64,000 bases of DNA from NIOZ-UU13 sp964653075 (GCA_964653075.1 CAZZAX010000003.1:1-64000), one strand, 5' to 3'. Positions 1-8,276 are shown, numbered from the stretch's first letter. The notes: a model not told the origin generated them from the letters alone. A program made the numbers and translations.

Positions 1-2
1 TT

Positions 3-128
3 GCAAGGTTCATAATGTGGCCTTGTTTAATACTTATTATGGGATGTATAGTCGGATTTGTGATTTACGCAATCTTTTCACCAGGTATTGTTGTTATCAA
101 AAGCCTGACTGAGCACGTTTATCCGTAA
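3..128 (+). CDS. C-terminal end of a GspF/PilC-like inner-membrane protein (partial)
   Basis: An open frame enters from the left edge and stops at 126-128. Its 41 residues hold one strongly hydrophobic segment (LILIMGCIVGFVIYAIFSP) followed by a short polar tail. This resembles the last transmembrane helix of type II secretion or type IV pilus platform proteins, whose C-termini typically read LIxIMGxIVGFVxxAI. The three pseudopilin genes directly downstream on the same strand support it. GspF/PilC anchors the assembly ATPase in the inner membrane. Only the tail is visible, so the identification rests on one helix plus context. Confidence 0.5.
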   Translation, partial: ARFIMWPCLILIMGCIVGFVIYAIFSPGIVVIKSLTEHVYP

Positions 129-150
129 CAGTCGTACATGGAGCAATTTT

Positions 151-546
151 GTGTTTGGCAAAAACAAAAAAAACAGCGGGTTCTTTTTAACTGAAATCAT
201 AGTCGCATCAGGTATTTTAGGAATACTCCTGGTCGGGCTGGCAATGTCAATGTACGGATTTGCAAAGTTCAATCGCTATCAGTTGGTAAGACAGCAATGT
301 ATAGCGGCCGCCCAGGCCGAGCTCGACAGTATTACCGCAACGGGCACCCCAATACCGGATGAAGACTTTAAGCGGCTATGGCCCAGGCTTGACGTAAATA
401 TCAAAAGCTCAGCGGGAACAAATCAATGGCAGGAAATGACGTTGGTAGAAGTAACAACAAATGGCCTTAGCTATAGTAAAGAGGTGAAAGTGAAGTTGGC
501 CAGATATGTTTTAGAAAACATACTTTTGGCCGAAGAGGAGCGATAA
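151..546 (+). CDS. Type II secretion minor pseudopilin, GspI-like
   Basis: A 131-residue protein with a class III (prepilin) signal: a short basic leader, then GFFLTEIIVASGILGILLVG, with Glu at +5 of the predicted mature protein. Prepilin peptidase would cut after the Gly and methylate the Phe. The following region with AAAQAELDSI resembles GspI/PulI minor pseudopilins, which carry AxxLAxxE-type sequence after the helix. The GTG start at 151 has a GGAG ribosome site 7 bp upstream. The stop lies 2 bp before the next pseudopilin ORF, so the genes are co-transcribed. It would act in the periplasmic pseudopilus tip. GspH or a generic pilin-like protein cannot be excluded. Confidence 0.6.
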   Translation: MFGKNKKNSGFFLTEIIVASGILGILLVGLAMSMYGFAKFNRYQLVRQQCIAAAQAELDSITATGTPIPDEDFKRLWPRLDVNIKSSAGTNQWQEMTLVEVTTNGLSYSKEVKVKLARYVLENILLAEEER

Positions 547-548
547 AT

Positions 549-1052
549 ATGCGCAAAGGCTTTACTTTAATGGAAGTATTGGTAGTCGTAATTGTCCTCC
601 CGTTTATGATAATTGTTCTTGACGGATTATTTAAAACGCTCATAAAGGACATTCCGCGGTCTCATCAGCTTTTAATAGAGAACACAACTCTGACAATTAT
701 GTTAGATCGTATACAACAGGATATTGACAAAGCAAAGGGACTGCCGGATTCGTTTGACGGGCATACTGCAGGTAGTGAATTACTTTTAATCGAGTTGGCA
801 GATAGTGTAATTTGCTATCATTTTAAAGACGGCAGTGTGCTAAGGCGCACGTTAAAGGAAAATAAACAAAGCAATATTGAAGAAGAAAGAATTTGGAAGA
901 TTCCGCACACAAACATAACATGGCAAGTCTGGAGAAAAGGCCAAAACGGTTACGCGATAGAAGTTCAAACCAGCATAGAGTATAAGATTCGAGGAAAACA
1001 TTTGGAAAAGAAGATGGCCAATTCACATCTGTATTTTGTAGGCGTTTTGTGA
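549..1052 (+). CDS. Type II secretion minor pseudopilin, GspJ-like
   Basis: A 167-residue protein starting MRKGFTLMEVLVVVIVLPFM, a textbook prepilin peptidase site (G^FTLMEV) with the conserved Glu5 and a long hydrophobic helix that includes a Pro. The remainder is a soluble beta-rich region ending YFVGVL. Length and position between a GspI-like and a GspK-like gene match GspJ, which forms the pseudopilus tip complex with I and K. The reading frame starts 3 bp after the previous stop and its end overlaps the possible GTG of the next gene. The specific subunit letter is inferred from gene order rather than from a diagnostic motif. Confidence 0.55.
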   Translation: MRKGFTLMEVLVVVIVLPFMIIVLDGLFKTLIKDIPRSHQLLIENTTLTIMLDRIQQDIDKAKGLPDSFDGHTAGSELLLIELADSVICYHFKDGSVLRRTLKENKQSNIEEERIWKIPHTNITWQVWRKGQNGYAIEVQTSIEYKIRGKHLEKKMANSHLYFVGVL

Positions 1053-1069
1053 AAGGTTCTGAAATAAAG

Positions 1070-1450
1070 ATGAAAAAACCAAGAAAAAATGGCTTTGTGC
1101 TGGTACTTGTAATAACGGCTATGGTAATAATCGGGCTCGAAATGCACGTTTTATCAAGCGGCGCGAACACGATGCTGTATCAATCGGACAGGGCCTATCT
1201 TGAGGCATGTAAACGGAATCTGATAACGAGCGGCCTGGCATGGGCTAAACGAAATATCCGAAATAACTCCATAGAAACATTTGAAAAAAGTATAGAATTG
1301 GATGTTGGTAATTTGAATATTCGTGATTCGAGCCTGATTGTTACTATAAATATCCCAACCAACGAAGAGCCCCAGGCACAAATAAATGTATCATGCAGCC
1401 GCAGCAGACGAACTTTGAAAAGTGACAAGAAATATCAAATCAGGCTGTGA
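1070..1450 (+). CDS. GspK/PilX-like pilus assembly protein
   Basis: The frame is open from a GTG at 1049, but ATG 1070 gives the more natural N-terminus MKKPRKNGFVLVLVITAMVI, a basic leader, Gly, then a hydrophobic helix. The usual Glu5 is absent, as in GspK, which lacks it because it caps the pseudopilus. The sequence AYLEACKRNLITSGLAWAK after the helix fits the AxxAxxAGxxxA-type region of GspK/PilX proteins. At 126 residues from the ATG it is much shorter than a normal GspK (about 300), so it is either a minimal form or a PilX-like protein. It is the last gene of the pseudopilin operon; the next gene is convergent. Confidence 0.45.
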   Translation: MKKPRKNGFVLVLVITAMVIIGLEMHVLSSGANTMLYQSDRAYLEACKRNLITSGLAWAKRNIRNNSIETFEKSIELDVGNLNIRDSSLIVTINIPTNEEPQAQINVSCSRSRRTLKSDKKYQIRL

Positions 1451-1454
1451 TAAG

Positions 1455-2789
1455 TTAAATACCCCAGGGGCAGCGCATTGAGCGGCTGAGCATGCGACCG
1501 GCTTCTGTATCATTAATAACCTGTTCTCGTTTTGGGTCCCAGCGAATCTCACGGCCTAATATCATTGCGATATTCCCCAAATGTGCAACTGTAATAGACC
1601 GGTGACCTACATCGACCGGTGTAATTGGCTTAGCACGGGTCTTAAAGCAATCCAGAAAATCACGACGATGCCCCTGACGATGTTCGCCCGATGGCCTGGC
1701 CAGGTGTATCTCTTCAGGACCAATCTTCTCTTTGAGTAAATGTTTCGGACTCGCGTCAAGGCCGCCGCGTGTCACATGCACCCAGCCCTTATCTCCGATG
1801 AATCGGACGCCCTGGGGATAGTGATTATTACTTCCAACGTATAACATTAACCCGTTGTCATACGTGCATTCGAAATTGTAGTCAACGGCTGCGTTCCACA
1901 ATCCATCTCCGGGAAATATACCTCTGCCGGCCACCTTAACGGGTCCGGTCTCATCACAGCCCATGCCCCAATGTGCGATATCGATATGGTGGCCTCCCCA
2001 GTCGGTTACCTGGCCGCCGGAGTAATCCAGGTTCCAGCGGAAATTCCAGTGGCAGCGTTTTTCAGTGTACGGCGCCCGGGGGGCAGGTCCGAGCCACATC
2101 TCATAGTCAAAGCCTTCCGGTACCGGCATAATCGGTTGAGGTGCTATTCGATTAACGGTCGGCTTGCCTCCGCCCGGATTAAATCCTCCGCCCATGCCAA
2201 CATCGACCCTTTGCAGCTTGCCGATACGTTGATTACGAACAAGCTCGCATCCGAAACGAAAGTGAGCAGTCGAGCGCTGCCAGCTCCCGGTTTGCCATAC
2301 ACAGTTATAACGATGTACTGCCTCGACAATGGCCTTGCCTTCCGATATCGTCAAGGCCAGGGGTTTTTCACCGTAAATATCTTTTCCCGCCCTTATACCC
2401 TGTATGGCCGGAATAGAATGCCAATGGTCCGGAACTGATATGCAAAGTGTATCAATTTCATCACGACAAATCACATCTCTAAAATCGTTATACAGGGCGC
2501 AATCCTTGTTGCCGTAATGCTCGTTAACCTCCTCCGCCGCAGCATTAAGCCGGCCTGCATCGACGTCACAGACAGCAATAATCTGACAATCATCCTCCTG
2601 TAAGAATCCTTTTACATGTCGCATGCCCATGCTTCCCAGGCCGATTAAGCCCATCGTTACTCGGTTGCTCGGGGCTGGCCGCCCATCCACGCCCAAAGCG
2701 GAAGAGGAAATAATATATGGCGCCGCAATGCCTAACGAGGCGCTTTTCAAAAAAGTACGGCGAGAAATATCCGGATGCTTTTGTTTCAT
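1455..2789 (-). CDS. Tat-exported Gfo/Idh/MocA family oxidoreductase
   Basis: A 444-residue secreted dehydrogenase. The N-terminus ISRRTFLKSASLGIAAPYI is a twin-arginine signal. Residues 44-60 (MGLIGLGSMGMRHVKGF) form the Rossmann GxGxxG nucleotide-binding loop, and GEKPLALT at about 140 is the family's conserved EKP signature. The C-terminal domain has NFRWNLDYSGGQVTDWGGHHID, typical of the large planctomycete paralogue group of Gfo/Idh/MocA proteins. These enzymes carry out NAD(P)-linked sugar or sugar-derivative oxidoreduction, and many export the protein already folded with its cofactor. The substrate cannot be read from the sequence. It lies 14 bp downstream of the DJ-1/PfpI gene on the same strand. 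Confidence 0.9.
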   Translation of the reverse strand: MKQKHPDISRRTFLKSASLGIAAPYIISSSALGVDGRPAPSNRVTMGLIGLGSMGMRHVKGFLQEDDCQIIAVCDVDAGRLNAAAEEVNEHYGNKDCALYNDFRDVICRDEIDTLCISVPDHWHSIPAIQGIRAGKDIYGEKPLALTISEGKAIVEAVHRYNCVWQTGSWQRSTAHFRFGCELVRNQRIGKLQRVDVGMGGGFNPGGGKPTVNRIAPQPIMPVPEGFDYEMWLGPAPRAPYTEKRCHWNFRWNLDYSGGQVTDWGGHHIDIAHWGMGCDETGPVKVAGRGIFPGDGLWNAAVDYNFECTYDNGLMLYVGSNNHYPQGVRFIGDKGWVHVTRGGLDASPKHLLKEKIGPEEIHLARPSGEHRQGHRRDFLDCFKTRAKPITPVDVGHRSITVAHLGNIAMILGREIRWDPKREQVINDTEAGRMLSRSMRCPWGI

Positions 2790-2803
2790 TATTGATATTC
2801 CGG

Positions 2804-3376
2804 CTATTTTGCTGCTTTTCGGGCTTCAATCAGCATCTTAATCCATACTCCGATATATTTGCCATGGTCATGATATGTCCGCCCGCTGACTAAGTTGCCA
2901 TCCACAACACACGGCTCATTGACAAAGATACCGCCGCAAACCTCAAGGTCGAATTTGCACTTTGCAACGGTAGCCATACGCCTGCCCTTCACACAATCGG
3001 CGTAAGCCGGTATTTCCACTCCATGACATACACAGGCAATCGGCTTGTTAGTCTCGAAAAAATGCTTCGTGATACGCACCAGGTCCGGGTCGTACCGGAT
3101 ATATTCCGGGGCACGGCCGCCGGAAAAAAATATACCCAAATACTCCCGTGGTTCCACATCCCGAAATGCAATGTCCGCGGCTATTGTATAACCCTCGAAT
3201 TCTCGGGTAACTTGGCCGTCCCAGTCGTCAGGAATCTCGTGCATGACCATATGAAACCGCCGCTTCTCAGGCCCCGCCACCACCGGCTCGAAATTATCCT
3301 CCTGCAAACGAAAATACGGATATAACGTATCGACAGTCTCGCTCGCATCGCCAACTATAATAAGCACTTTATTCAT
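2804..3376 (-). CDS. DJ-1/PfpI family protein
   Basis: A 190-residue single-domain protein of the DJ-1/PfpI superfamily. It shows the FFSGGRAPEYIR motif (about residues 83-94), which contains the GRAPE glutamate region, and ACVCHGVEIPA (114-124), where Cys117-His118 forms the nucleophile elbow. In this family the Cys acts in protease, glyoxalase-III/deglycase or hydratase roles, so the biochemical activity is open. The final part NLVSGRTYHDHGKYIGVWIK resembles the family's C-terminal strand-helix. It is the first gene of a two-gene minus-strand unit with the Gfo/Idh/MocA gene, which suggests a linked role in carbohydrate metabolism or protein/metabolite repair. Confidence 0.85.
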   Translation of the reverse strand: MNKVLIIVGDASETVDTLYPYFRLQEDNFEPVVAGPEKRRFHMVMHEIPDDWDGQVTREFEGYTIAADIAFRDVEPREYLGIFFSGGRAPEYIRYDPDLVRITKHFFETNKPIACVCHGVEIPAYADCVKGRRMATVAKCKFDLEVCGGIFVNEPCVVDGNLVSGRTYHDHGKYIGVWIKMLIEARKAAK

Positions 3377-3450
3377 CCCCGAATACTAACTCCACAATAA
3401 TTAATTGTCAATAGTTTACCCCCATTGTGTGCTTGCCGTTATCGTTGTAG

Positions 3451-3572
3451 GGGCGGTTTGCGAACCGCCCTTTCGTGATTTACTCTTTGGCCGTTATATC
3501 TGGATTTTCTTCGTCTGTCCGCAAATTAGTGCCGGCTCATTCCTGTGTAGGGGCAACCCCATGTGGTTGCCC
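3451..3572 (+). repeat. Two REP-like palindromes
   Basis: Two short hairpins in the intergenic gap. One has the stem GGGCGGTT/AACCGCCC around 3452-3471; the other is GGGCAACC/GGTTGCCC at 3551-3572. The second recurs at 54077-54101 with only one or two changes in its loop and flank. Similar GTAGGGGC palindromes are scattered in intergenic DNA of many bacteria, so these are best seen as repetitive extragenic palindromes rather than terminators; neither has a following T run. Confidence 0.6.
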
Positions 3573-3586
3573 AGATATGCTAAACA

Positions 3587-3689
3587 CATTTCTGCCTGAG
3601 GTTCGGCACTGTTTTTATGTACTACGTCCCTCACAGGACTGCGCAATACTAAATGTTCCTCATGCTGGCCTCCGGTAGAAATGCTATAT
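3587..3689 (+). repeat. MITE-like dispersed repeat, copy A
   Basis: About 103 bp beginning CATTTCTGCCTGAGGTTCG and ending GGTAGAAATGCTATAT. The outer parts are inverted repeats of each other (CATTTCTGCC versus GGTAGAAATG). Related copies lie at 6432-6534, 55041-55136 and 58383-58576, all in non-coding gaps. The inner part varies in sequence while the ends are kept, as expected for a non-autonomous mobile element. Confidence 0.6.
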
Positions 3690-3813
3690 TATCTCAACTC
3701 CAATAATCAACCATCACTCATCATTAATCAATTGAATGGGCCAAAGGCCGGAATCCTGTATCGCCCAGTCAATTAACTAGTTACTCTTTTTAAAGGGTAG
3801 CTTTTTTATTTAA

Positions 3814-3860
3814 TGACCGTAACAAGCAGGATTCGAACATGCTACCTTCGGATTATAATC
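3814..3860 (-). pseudogene. Possible tRNA 3' fragment
   Basis: Read on the minus strand, this stretch contains ATAATCCGAAGG, a variable region, GCATG, the T-loop TTCGAAT, CCTGC and an acceptor-like tail. It therefore looks like the 3' half of a tRNA (end of the anticodon arm, T-arm, 3' acceptor strand). The 5' half does not continue: the sequence that should pair with the anticodon stem and form the D-arm is absent. One T-stem pair is mismatched. Such 3' pieces are often left at the edge of islands that integrated into tRNA genes, and the accessory genes start 50 bp away. The anticodon cannot be assigned safely. Confidence 0.4.
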
Positions 3861-3908
3861 GACGAAAACACCAATTTCTAAGAAGTCTCTTTATATTATT
3901 GTTCTTAT

Positions 3909-4292
3909 TTAGGCTTTACTTTGAGAGATTAAAGAAGCTACTATATTTCTTATTTCTTTTGATGAGAGAATAAGCTTCAATACATTTAACAATGTATCTT
4001 TATTATCGCAGTTAAATTTCTCTCCTTTTATATTATCTATAACTGATGCTGGATACATATTTACTCCATGACTCACTGACAGAACAGCATATCTATATTC
4101 ACCAAGTGATGGAGCCAAGATGTATAGTTGTATATACATCTCTCCACCCTCTCCTGAATCGATTTTTACATAGCCTCTCAGGACATTTTTTGTAATATCT
4201 GTTAGTATTGAGGCTTGCTTCTTAAGAATTATTGCAGGTGTTTCTATTATCGGCAAGCTTTCTAAATTACCCCACATACTTTCATCGGCCAT
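3909..4292 (-). CDS. Hypothetical protein, partner of the adjacent nuclease
   Basis: A 127-residue protein I do not recognise. The middle (about residues 35-80) alternates hydrophobic and polar residues in a way that suggests beta strands (GYVKIDSGEGGEMYIQLYIL, YRYAVLSVSHGV). The end (NKDTLLNVLKLILSSKEIRNIVASLI) is probably helical. There is no signal peptide or membrane helix. It lies 13 bp downstream of the endonuclease/exonuclease/phosphatase gene with a GGGG-type ribosome site in the gap, so the two are probably translated from one message. The pair is AT-rich compared with the surrounding genes, suggesting later acquisition. A regulatory or immunity role is possible but unproven. Confidence 0.6.
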   Translation of the reverse strand: MADESMWGNLESLPIIETPAIILKKQASILTDITKNVLRGYVKIDSGEGGEMYIQLYILAPSLGEYRYAVLSVSHGVNMYPASVIDNIKGEKFNCDNKDTLLNVLKLILSSKEIRNIVASLISQSKA

Positions 4293-4305
4293 AATCCAAT
4301 CCCCT

Positions 4306-5118
4306 TCATATTTTTAAGCTTAACAAAATAGGTAAGTGGTCAGAACCGTCACTTCTATTTGGCCTTCCTAACTCGGATATTAACGATACCTGACCAACTT
4401 TAGTAATAATTTGTATACTATCATTTGAAAAAGTACTAAGTAATTCTGGCCTTATCAATACTTGATCAAAAATATTCCAGTAGAAGTTTATATCTCCCCC
4501 ACTGTTGTAAAAATACGTTCCTGGTGGACCAGCAGAAATATCACCAAGATAACTCCACATAGGATTATAGAAAAACTTATATTTTTGCCCCTCCACCTCT
4601 CTCGAACCTTTTGCGGCTGTCATCCTATCACTAATTCCATGAACTCCCGTTGCACAAATCATGCCCTCCTCGAAAGGATTCATATTCATGTCACCAATAA
4701 GTAATGTTCGAGTGTGTCCAATTTGAGACTCAATTTCTTCGATTGTTTCTGACATACGCCTGCAAGTATCAGCCTGATCCCCTGCTTGCCTATAAAGCTT
4801 GCTTGGTAAATGTACCGCAACAAGAATAAAATCAACTCCAATTGGTGGCTTGATATGACGTATGGCAATACGTCCATCTTCCTTCGGTCTGATAAATTGA
4901 TCATCAAGCCGCGAGTATATTTTTACAGGTCCTCCAAGGCGAGGTGGAGCTTCACTGAAAAAGGAGTCAACTTTCGAATTTATTAACTTGAGTAAATGAG
5001 CACTGTCCAGTTTTGACTCAGCGAGAATCAAAAAATCAATATCATGTTTATAAGCAAGTTGAGTTATCAATTCTGTTAGAGGTTTTTTGTTAATATTCCA
5101 ATACAAAAACTTTATCAT
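4306..5118 (-). CDS. Endonuclease/exonuclease/phosphatase (EEP) family protein
   Basis: A 270-residue protein with the motifs of the Mg-dependent DNase I-like EEP fold: LYWNINKKPL near the N-terminus (the Asn metal-site strand), ILAESKLD (catalytic Glu region), LLIGDMNMNPFEEG (GDxNxxP, metal and phosphate contacts) and SDHLPILLSLKI at the C-terminus (the terminal SDH with the catalytic His). All the catalytic positions of the fold appear present. Members cut DNA, RNA or phosphoester metabolites, so the substrate is open. There is no signal peptide, so it should act in the cytoplasm. It is the upstream gene of a two-gene unit in an AT-rich accessory patch. Confidence 0.85.
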   Translation of the reverse strand: MIKFLYWNINKKPLTELITQLAYKHDIDFLILAESKLDSAHLLKLINSKVDSFFSEAPPRLGGPVKIYSRLDDQFIRPKEDGRIAIRHIKPPIGVDFILVAVHLPSKLYRQAGDQADTCRRMSETIEEIESQIGHTRTLLIGDMNMNPFEEGMICATGVHGISDRMTAAKGSREVEGQKYKFFYNPMWSYLGDISAGPPGTYFYNSGGDINFYWNIFDQVLIRPELLSTFSNDSIQIITKVGQVSLISELGRPNRSDGSDHLPILLSLKI

Positions 5119-5321
5119 AAAAAACTCTCACCGAATAAATCAAAACACCCAAATTATGACCACTTGCTACTAAACAACATTTAATACATTTTTAACATGT
5201 TTACAAATTTTATGTTACACATTATGATACAATTTTTTAGGCCGATTGCACAATGCAGTCTGCGAATTATTATGAATTAACACAGGTGAAAAAAATTATC
5301 GAATAAGTGTCCCCGCAGTCA

Positions 5322-6164
5322 TTAAAAAAATCTATTCAATAGTTTATTAGCTTTTTCGATTAGGTGGGGTGTTAAGTTCATCAATTGTAAAAGGGCGTCG
5401 AGTTCGTATGTAGGAACACCCCGCTTTCGCCACCGACGAAACCACATTTCAAGCCCCTTTGGATTGGATATCAACTCAAGCTCATCCTTTGCCATCTCTA
5501 ATGAAGATCTGGAACTTGAGGAAGAAGATGATGAAAAAGATTGTGACTTAGTCAGCAGCTTTCTCACTGCTTTTTCAAGTTCTTCAATTCTTGCGATAGT
5601 GGCATCCTGTTCAGGAGCCTGACTTTTCACTTTCTTCCGGAAAATGTTAGGCACTGCTTCGATAGGAGAAGCCAAGGTCTCATTAATAGAAGCCGTAATA
5701 TCCTTGCAAAGCTTCTCCCCCCACATGGGGTCGTTTTTGTCATAGAGAATCACTCGCAGTTGTTGCAAATCAAAAGGAACATCGTCCATAGTTTCAGAGA
5801 CAAGTATGACAGGTTTACCGATTGCGTGTGCCAAGCCCAACTCATAGAATACATTAGGATTCTTGGTCGTAAGTTCAGCTAATAATATGTCAGCGCGTTG
5901 TACCATGCCCCAAAGGTCAGATACAATAACACTTGGTCGAAATAGATCATCTGCCCGAATAGGCTTTAGTTCAGTCGCTTTTATTGCAGGTTTGAAGATG
6001 CTCTCATAATAGAGATCGAAAGGAGACTTAAAGGGCATCATTACAAAACATTCGCCCTTTGGCTTTTTCGCTGTCTTTTTCTTTGTTATTCGCTTCTTTG
6101 GCCCCGTGCCACTTGTTTTTTCTGATGTTGCCTTACTTTTTTTAGCGGTCTTTTTACGAGCCAT
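5322..6164 (-). CDS. TIR/nucleoside-deoxyribosyltransferase-like protein with basic tail
   Basis: A 280-residue protein. Residues 1-36 are a Lys-rich, histone-tail-like leader. Residues about 39-160 form a TIR/deoxyribosyltransferase-like fold: CFVMMPFKSPFDLYYESIF, then RADILLAELTTKNPNVFYELGLAHA with a conserved Glu in the YELGLAHA motif, which is the catalytic Glu in NADase and N-glycosidase relatives. A Ser-rich linker (SSSSSSS around 210) leads to a short helical C-terminal module ending HLIEKANKLLNRFF. This family occurs widely near defence genes and often serves as a nucleotide-sensing or NAD-cleaving effector; that role is inference here. The ribosome site GGGAAGGA lies just upstream of the ATG. 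It stands alone, 200 bp upstream of the EEP pair in transcription order. Confidence 0.7.
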   Translation of the reverse strand: MARKKTAKKSKATSEKTSGTGPKKRITKKKTAKKPKGECFVMMPFKSPFDLYYESIFKPAIKATELKPIRADDLFRPSVIVSDLWGMVQRADILLAELTTKNPNVFYELGLAHAIGKPVILVSETMDDVPFDLQQLRVILYDKNDPMWGEKLCKDITASINETLASPIEAVPNIFRKKVKSQAPEQDATIARIEELEKAVRKLLTKSQSFSSSSSSSSRSSLEMAKDELELISNPKGLEMWFRRWRKRGVPTYELDALLQLMNLTPHLIEKANKLLNRFF

Positions 6165-6431
6165 TTTCCTTCCCTTTCATAACTAACTAGATCCGCTTAT
6201 ATAATTTACCACTAATTATAATTTGCTACGCATCGATAATCAATGTTTCTCAACAAGAAACAAGCAAAATCCTACGTTTTTCGTTTAAAAAAACTCTGCT
6301 ACACAAACAATCAAGGAAATCAAAACATCAAAATCGACCAATTTTCGACAAAAAACGCTAATAATCAACAAAATCAACCAAATTCTTTGCCCAAAAACCC
6401 TCTAAATGTGCCGCCTGCGGTTCGGCTAGAC

Positions 6432-6534
6432 GCCGCATTTCTACCTGCGGTTCGCACTAATTTTTATCACTACGTCATTCCATGCCTACGTGATTGTTCG
6501 ATGCTCATGCTGGCCTCAGGTAGAATTGCTATAT
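6432..6534 (+). repeat. MITE-like dispersed repeat, copy B
   Basis: About 103 bp with GCATTTCTACCTGCGGTTCG at the left and GGTAGAATTGCTATAT at the right, the same terminal arrangement as copies A, C and D. A 20-bp lead-in ending CGGTTCGGCTAGACGCC is shared with the 58.37 kb copy. An open frame of 97 codons crosses it but is low complexity and not a credible gene. Confidence 0.65.
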
Positions 6535-6856
6535 AATTTTTTATCTCCGTTCTAATGATATATCTCTTACTTGAGTCTTATGTCCTGATTCTTGCGTCTT
6601 ATTTTGCCTTTAAAATAGGCAAAATAGTCGTAATTTTCGACAAAAAACGCTGGTAAAAAATGACAAATTTCAAAATTTCTAAAAAAATTTTTACCTCCTT
6701 ATACATAAGCACTTAGCGAAATTCACCTTCCCGAAAATCCCCGAATTTTCGTATCAATCGTGCAGGTACGTCTAATTATAGAGGGACTACTTTTTTCCCT
6801 CGTTAAAAAGTCAATATTTACTGCTCTTTGATAAGTAAATAATGAAAAAACAGGCA

Positions 6857-7130
6857 AATCAGAGGAAAAATCACAAAAAGTGGTATAGCTTTTTGTGAAA
6901 ACAAACCCAATTTCAAAAACATTAAAATTGACGTAAACTCTTTCGAAACAAGTATATACGAGATTTTATCCGCTTGGCGGAATCAAAAACAAACCCAATT
7001 CAAAGCCAATTCAAACCCAATTGCCGAAAGGCCAAAAATGAACGTAAATCCATACAACACAATGAAATATACAAATTTCCCCGCTTACCGGACAAAAAAA
7101 CAAACCCAATTCAAACCCAAAACAAATTTA
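6857..7130 (+). repeat. NPIQ-type dispersed repeat, copy 1
   Basis: About 270 bp of A/C-rich DNA with many copies of AAACCCAATTC. It opens with a hairpin (TCACAAAAAG ... CTTTTTGTGA) and contains the block GCCGAAAGGCCAAAAATGAACG. A second copy with the same order of parts lies at 59098-59393. Translated, it reads as NPIQ/FKPN-rich nonsense in several frames, so the frames there are not genes. The rest of the gap 6165-7230 holds AT-rich DNA with the phrase TTTTCGACAAAAAACGCT twice (about 6343 and 6633), which also recurs at 58785; I see no gene in it. Confidence 0.65.
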
Positions 7131-7230
7131 TCCTCGTATGTCGCAGTCGGGGACCCAATCTTGAGTTCACTCAAAAAAGATAATACTATACCCGATGATT
7201 ATAAAACTATATTATTTCGTGCCGGCCAAT

Positions 7231-8118
7231 ATGGAAAAACAAAAAATTGCTTATATTTATGCCGCTGCTGCAATCCTGTTTTGGTCCACTATCGCCGCCG
7301 CTTTCAAAATTTCACTCCCTTATTATTCGGACATCTTAAGTTTACACCTTTTACATCTGTTATTTTACGCTTCGCTCATAGCAACAATTACACTTTTTCT
7401 TCAACTGTTATTTTCGAAAAAGTTAAGTTTACTCAAATCTTTTTCCAAAAGCGATTATCTTTATTCGGCCTTTATGGGTTTCCTCAGTCCTTTCCTCTAT
7501 TATTTTATATTGCTTCACGCATATTCGATACTCAGTGCACAGGAAGCCATGACAATAAACTGGCTCTGGCCGATGATTCTTGTTTTGCTGTCGATACCTT
7601 TGCTCAGGCAAAAAATCAAAGCAAAGAGTATTATTGCTATAACAATCAGCTTTTTCGGTGTATTTATTATTGCAACAAGAGGAAATCTTTTAGGATTCAA
7701 GTTCACCAATCCAATTGGGGTATTATTGGCATTGGGCAGCACTATAATATGGGCATTATTCTGGATTTATAACACGAAAGATAAACAAGATGAAACTGTC
7801 AGATTGTTCCTCAACTTTATATTCGGCACTGTCTTTATTTTTATATCGATACTATTTTTCGAAAAAATGAGAATGCCCGATATTAAAGGCATCCTCGGAG
7901 CGGCCTATATCGGATTGTTTGAAATGGGAATTACTTTTCTGCTCTGGTTAAAGGCATTAAAATTATCGAAAACAACCGCCCATGTTGTAAACTTGGTTTA
8001 CCTGGCTCCATTCTTATCTCTCGTTTTTATCTCTTTTGTGGTTGGCGAAAAGATTCTCATATCGACAATAACAGGTTTAATTTTCATCGTGGGCGGAATA
8101 ATACTACAGAAACTTTAA
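7231..8118 (+). CDS. EamA/DMT superfamily permease
   Basis: An integral membrane protein of 295 residues with about ten predicted helices arranged as two repeated EamA halves, the standard drug/metabolite transporter fold. The first half begins IAYIYAAAAILFWSTIAAAF and the second contains PIGVLLALGSTIIWALFWIY; the pattern of a small-residue first helix with a Trp is typical. The frame extends upstream to an ATG at 7195, but the internal ATG 7231 places the first helix close to the N-terminus as in the family. Neither start has a strong ribosome site. DMT proteins export or import amino acids, sugars or other small metabolites; the substrate is not evident. It is monocistronic and follows a repeat block. 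Confidence 0.85.
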   Translation: MEKQKIAYIYAAAAILFWSTIAAAFKISLPYYSDILSLHLLHLLFYASLIATITLFLQLLFSKKLSLLKSFSKSDYLYSAFMGFLSPFLYYFILLHAYSILSAQEAMTINWLWPMILVLLSIPLLRQKIKAKSIIAITISFFGVFIIATRGNLLGFKFTNPIGVLLALGSTIIWALFWIYNTKDKQDETVRLFLNFIFGTVFIFISILFFEKMRMPDIKGILGAAYIGLFEMGITFLLWLKALKLSKTTAHVVNLVYLAPFLSLVFISFVVGEKILISTITGLIFIVGGIILQKL

Positions 8119-8135
8119 GACAATCGTTTATCTAT

Positions 8136-8276
8136 ATGATTAACAATTTTTATATTCATTTGTTTTTAAGTGACCACTGGTATGATAAATACCTGACAAT
8201 AGTGGATACGCTCTCAGACCAGGATATGAAAAACACACTTGTTAAATTACTATGTGATGGCTATAATAGTGCATAG
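8136..8276 (+). CDS. Possible small protein (46 residues)
   Basis: A short frame after the EamA gene encoding 46 residues, including HWYDKYLTIVDTLSDQDMKN. The mixed, helix-like composition looks more protein-like than random AT-rich sequence. I see no clear ribosome site and no match I recognise. It may be a chance frame or the remnant of a larger gene. Confidence 0.25.
   Translation: MINNFYIHLFLSDHWYDKYLTIVDTLSDQDMKNTLVKLLCDGYNSA

Noticed and set aside
6243..6536. 97-codon frame
   Set aside because: It crosses a MITE-like repeat, is low in complexity and has no ribosome site.
6974..7772. Frames of 69 and 244 codons rich in Asn, Pro and Gln
   Set aside because: They come from the NPIQ-type DNA repeat and the out-of-phase reading of the EamA gene.
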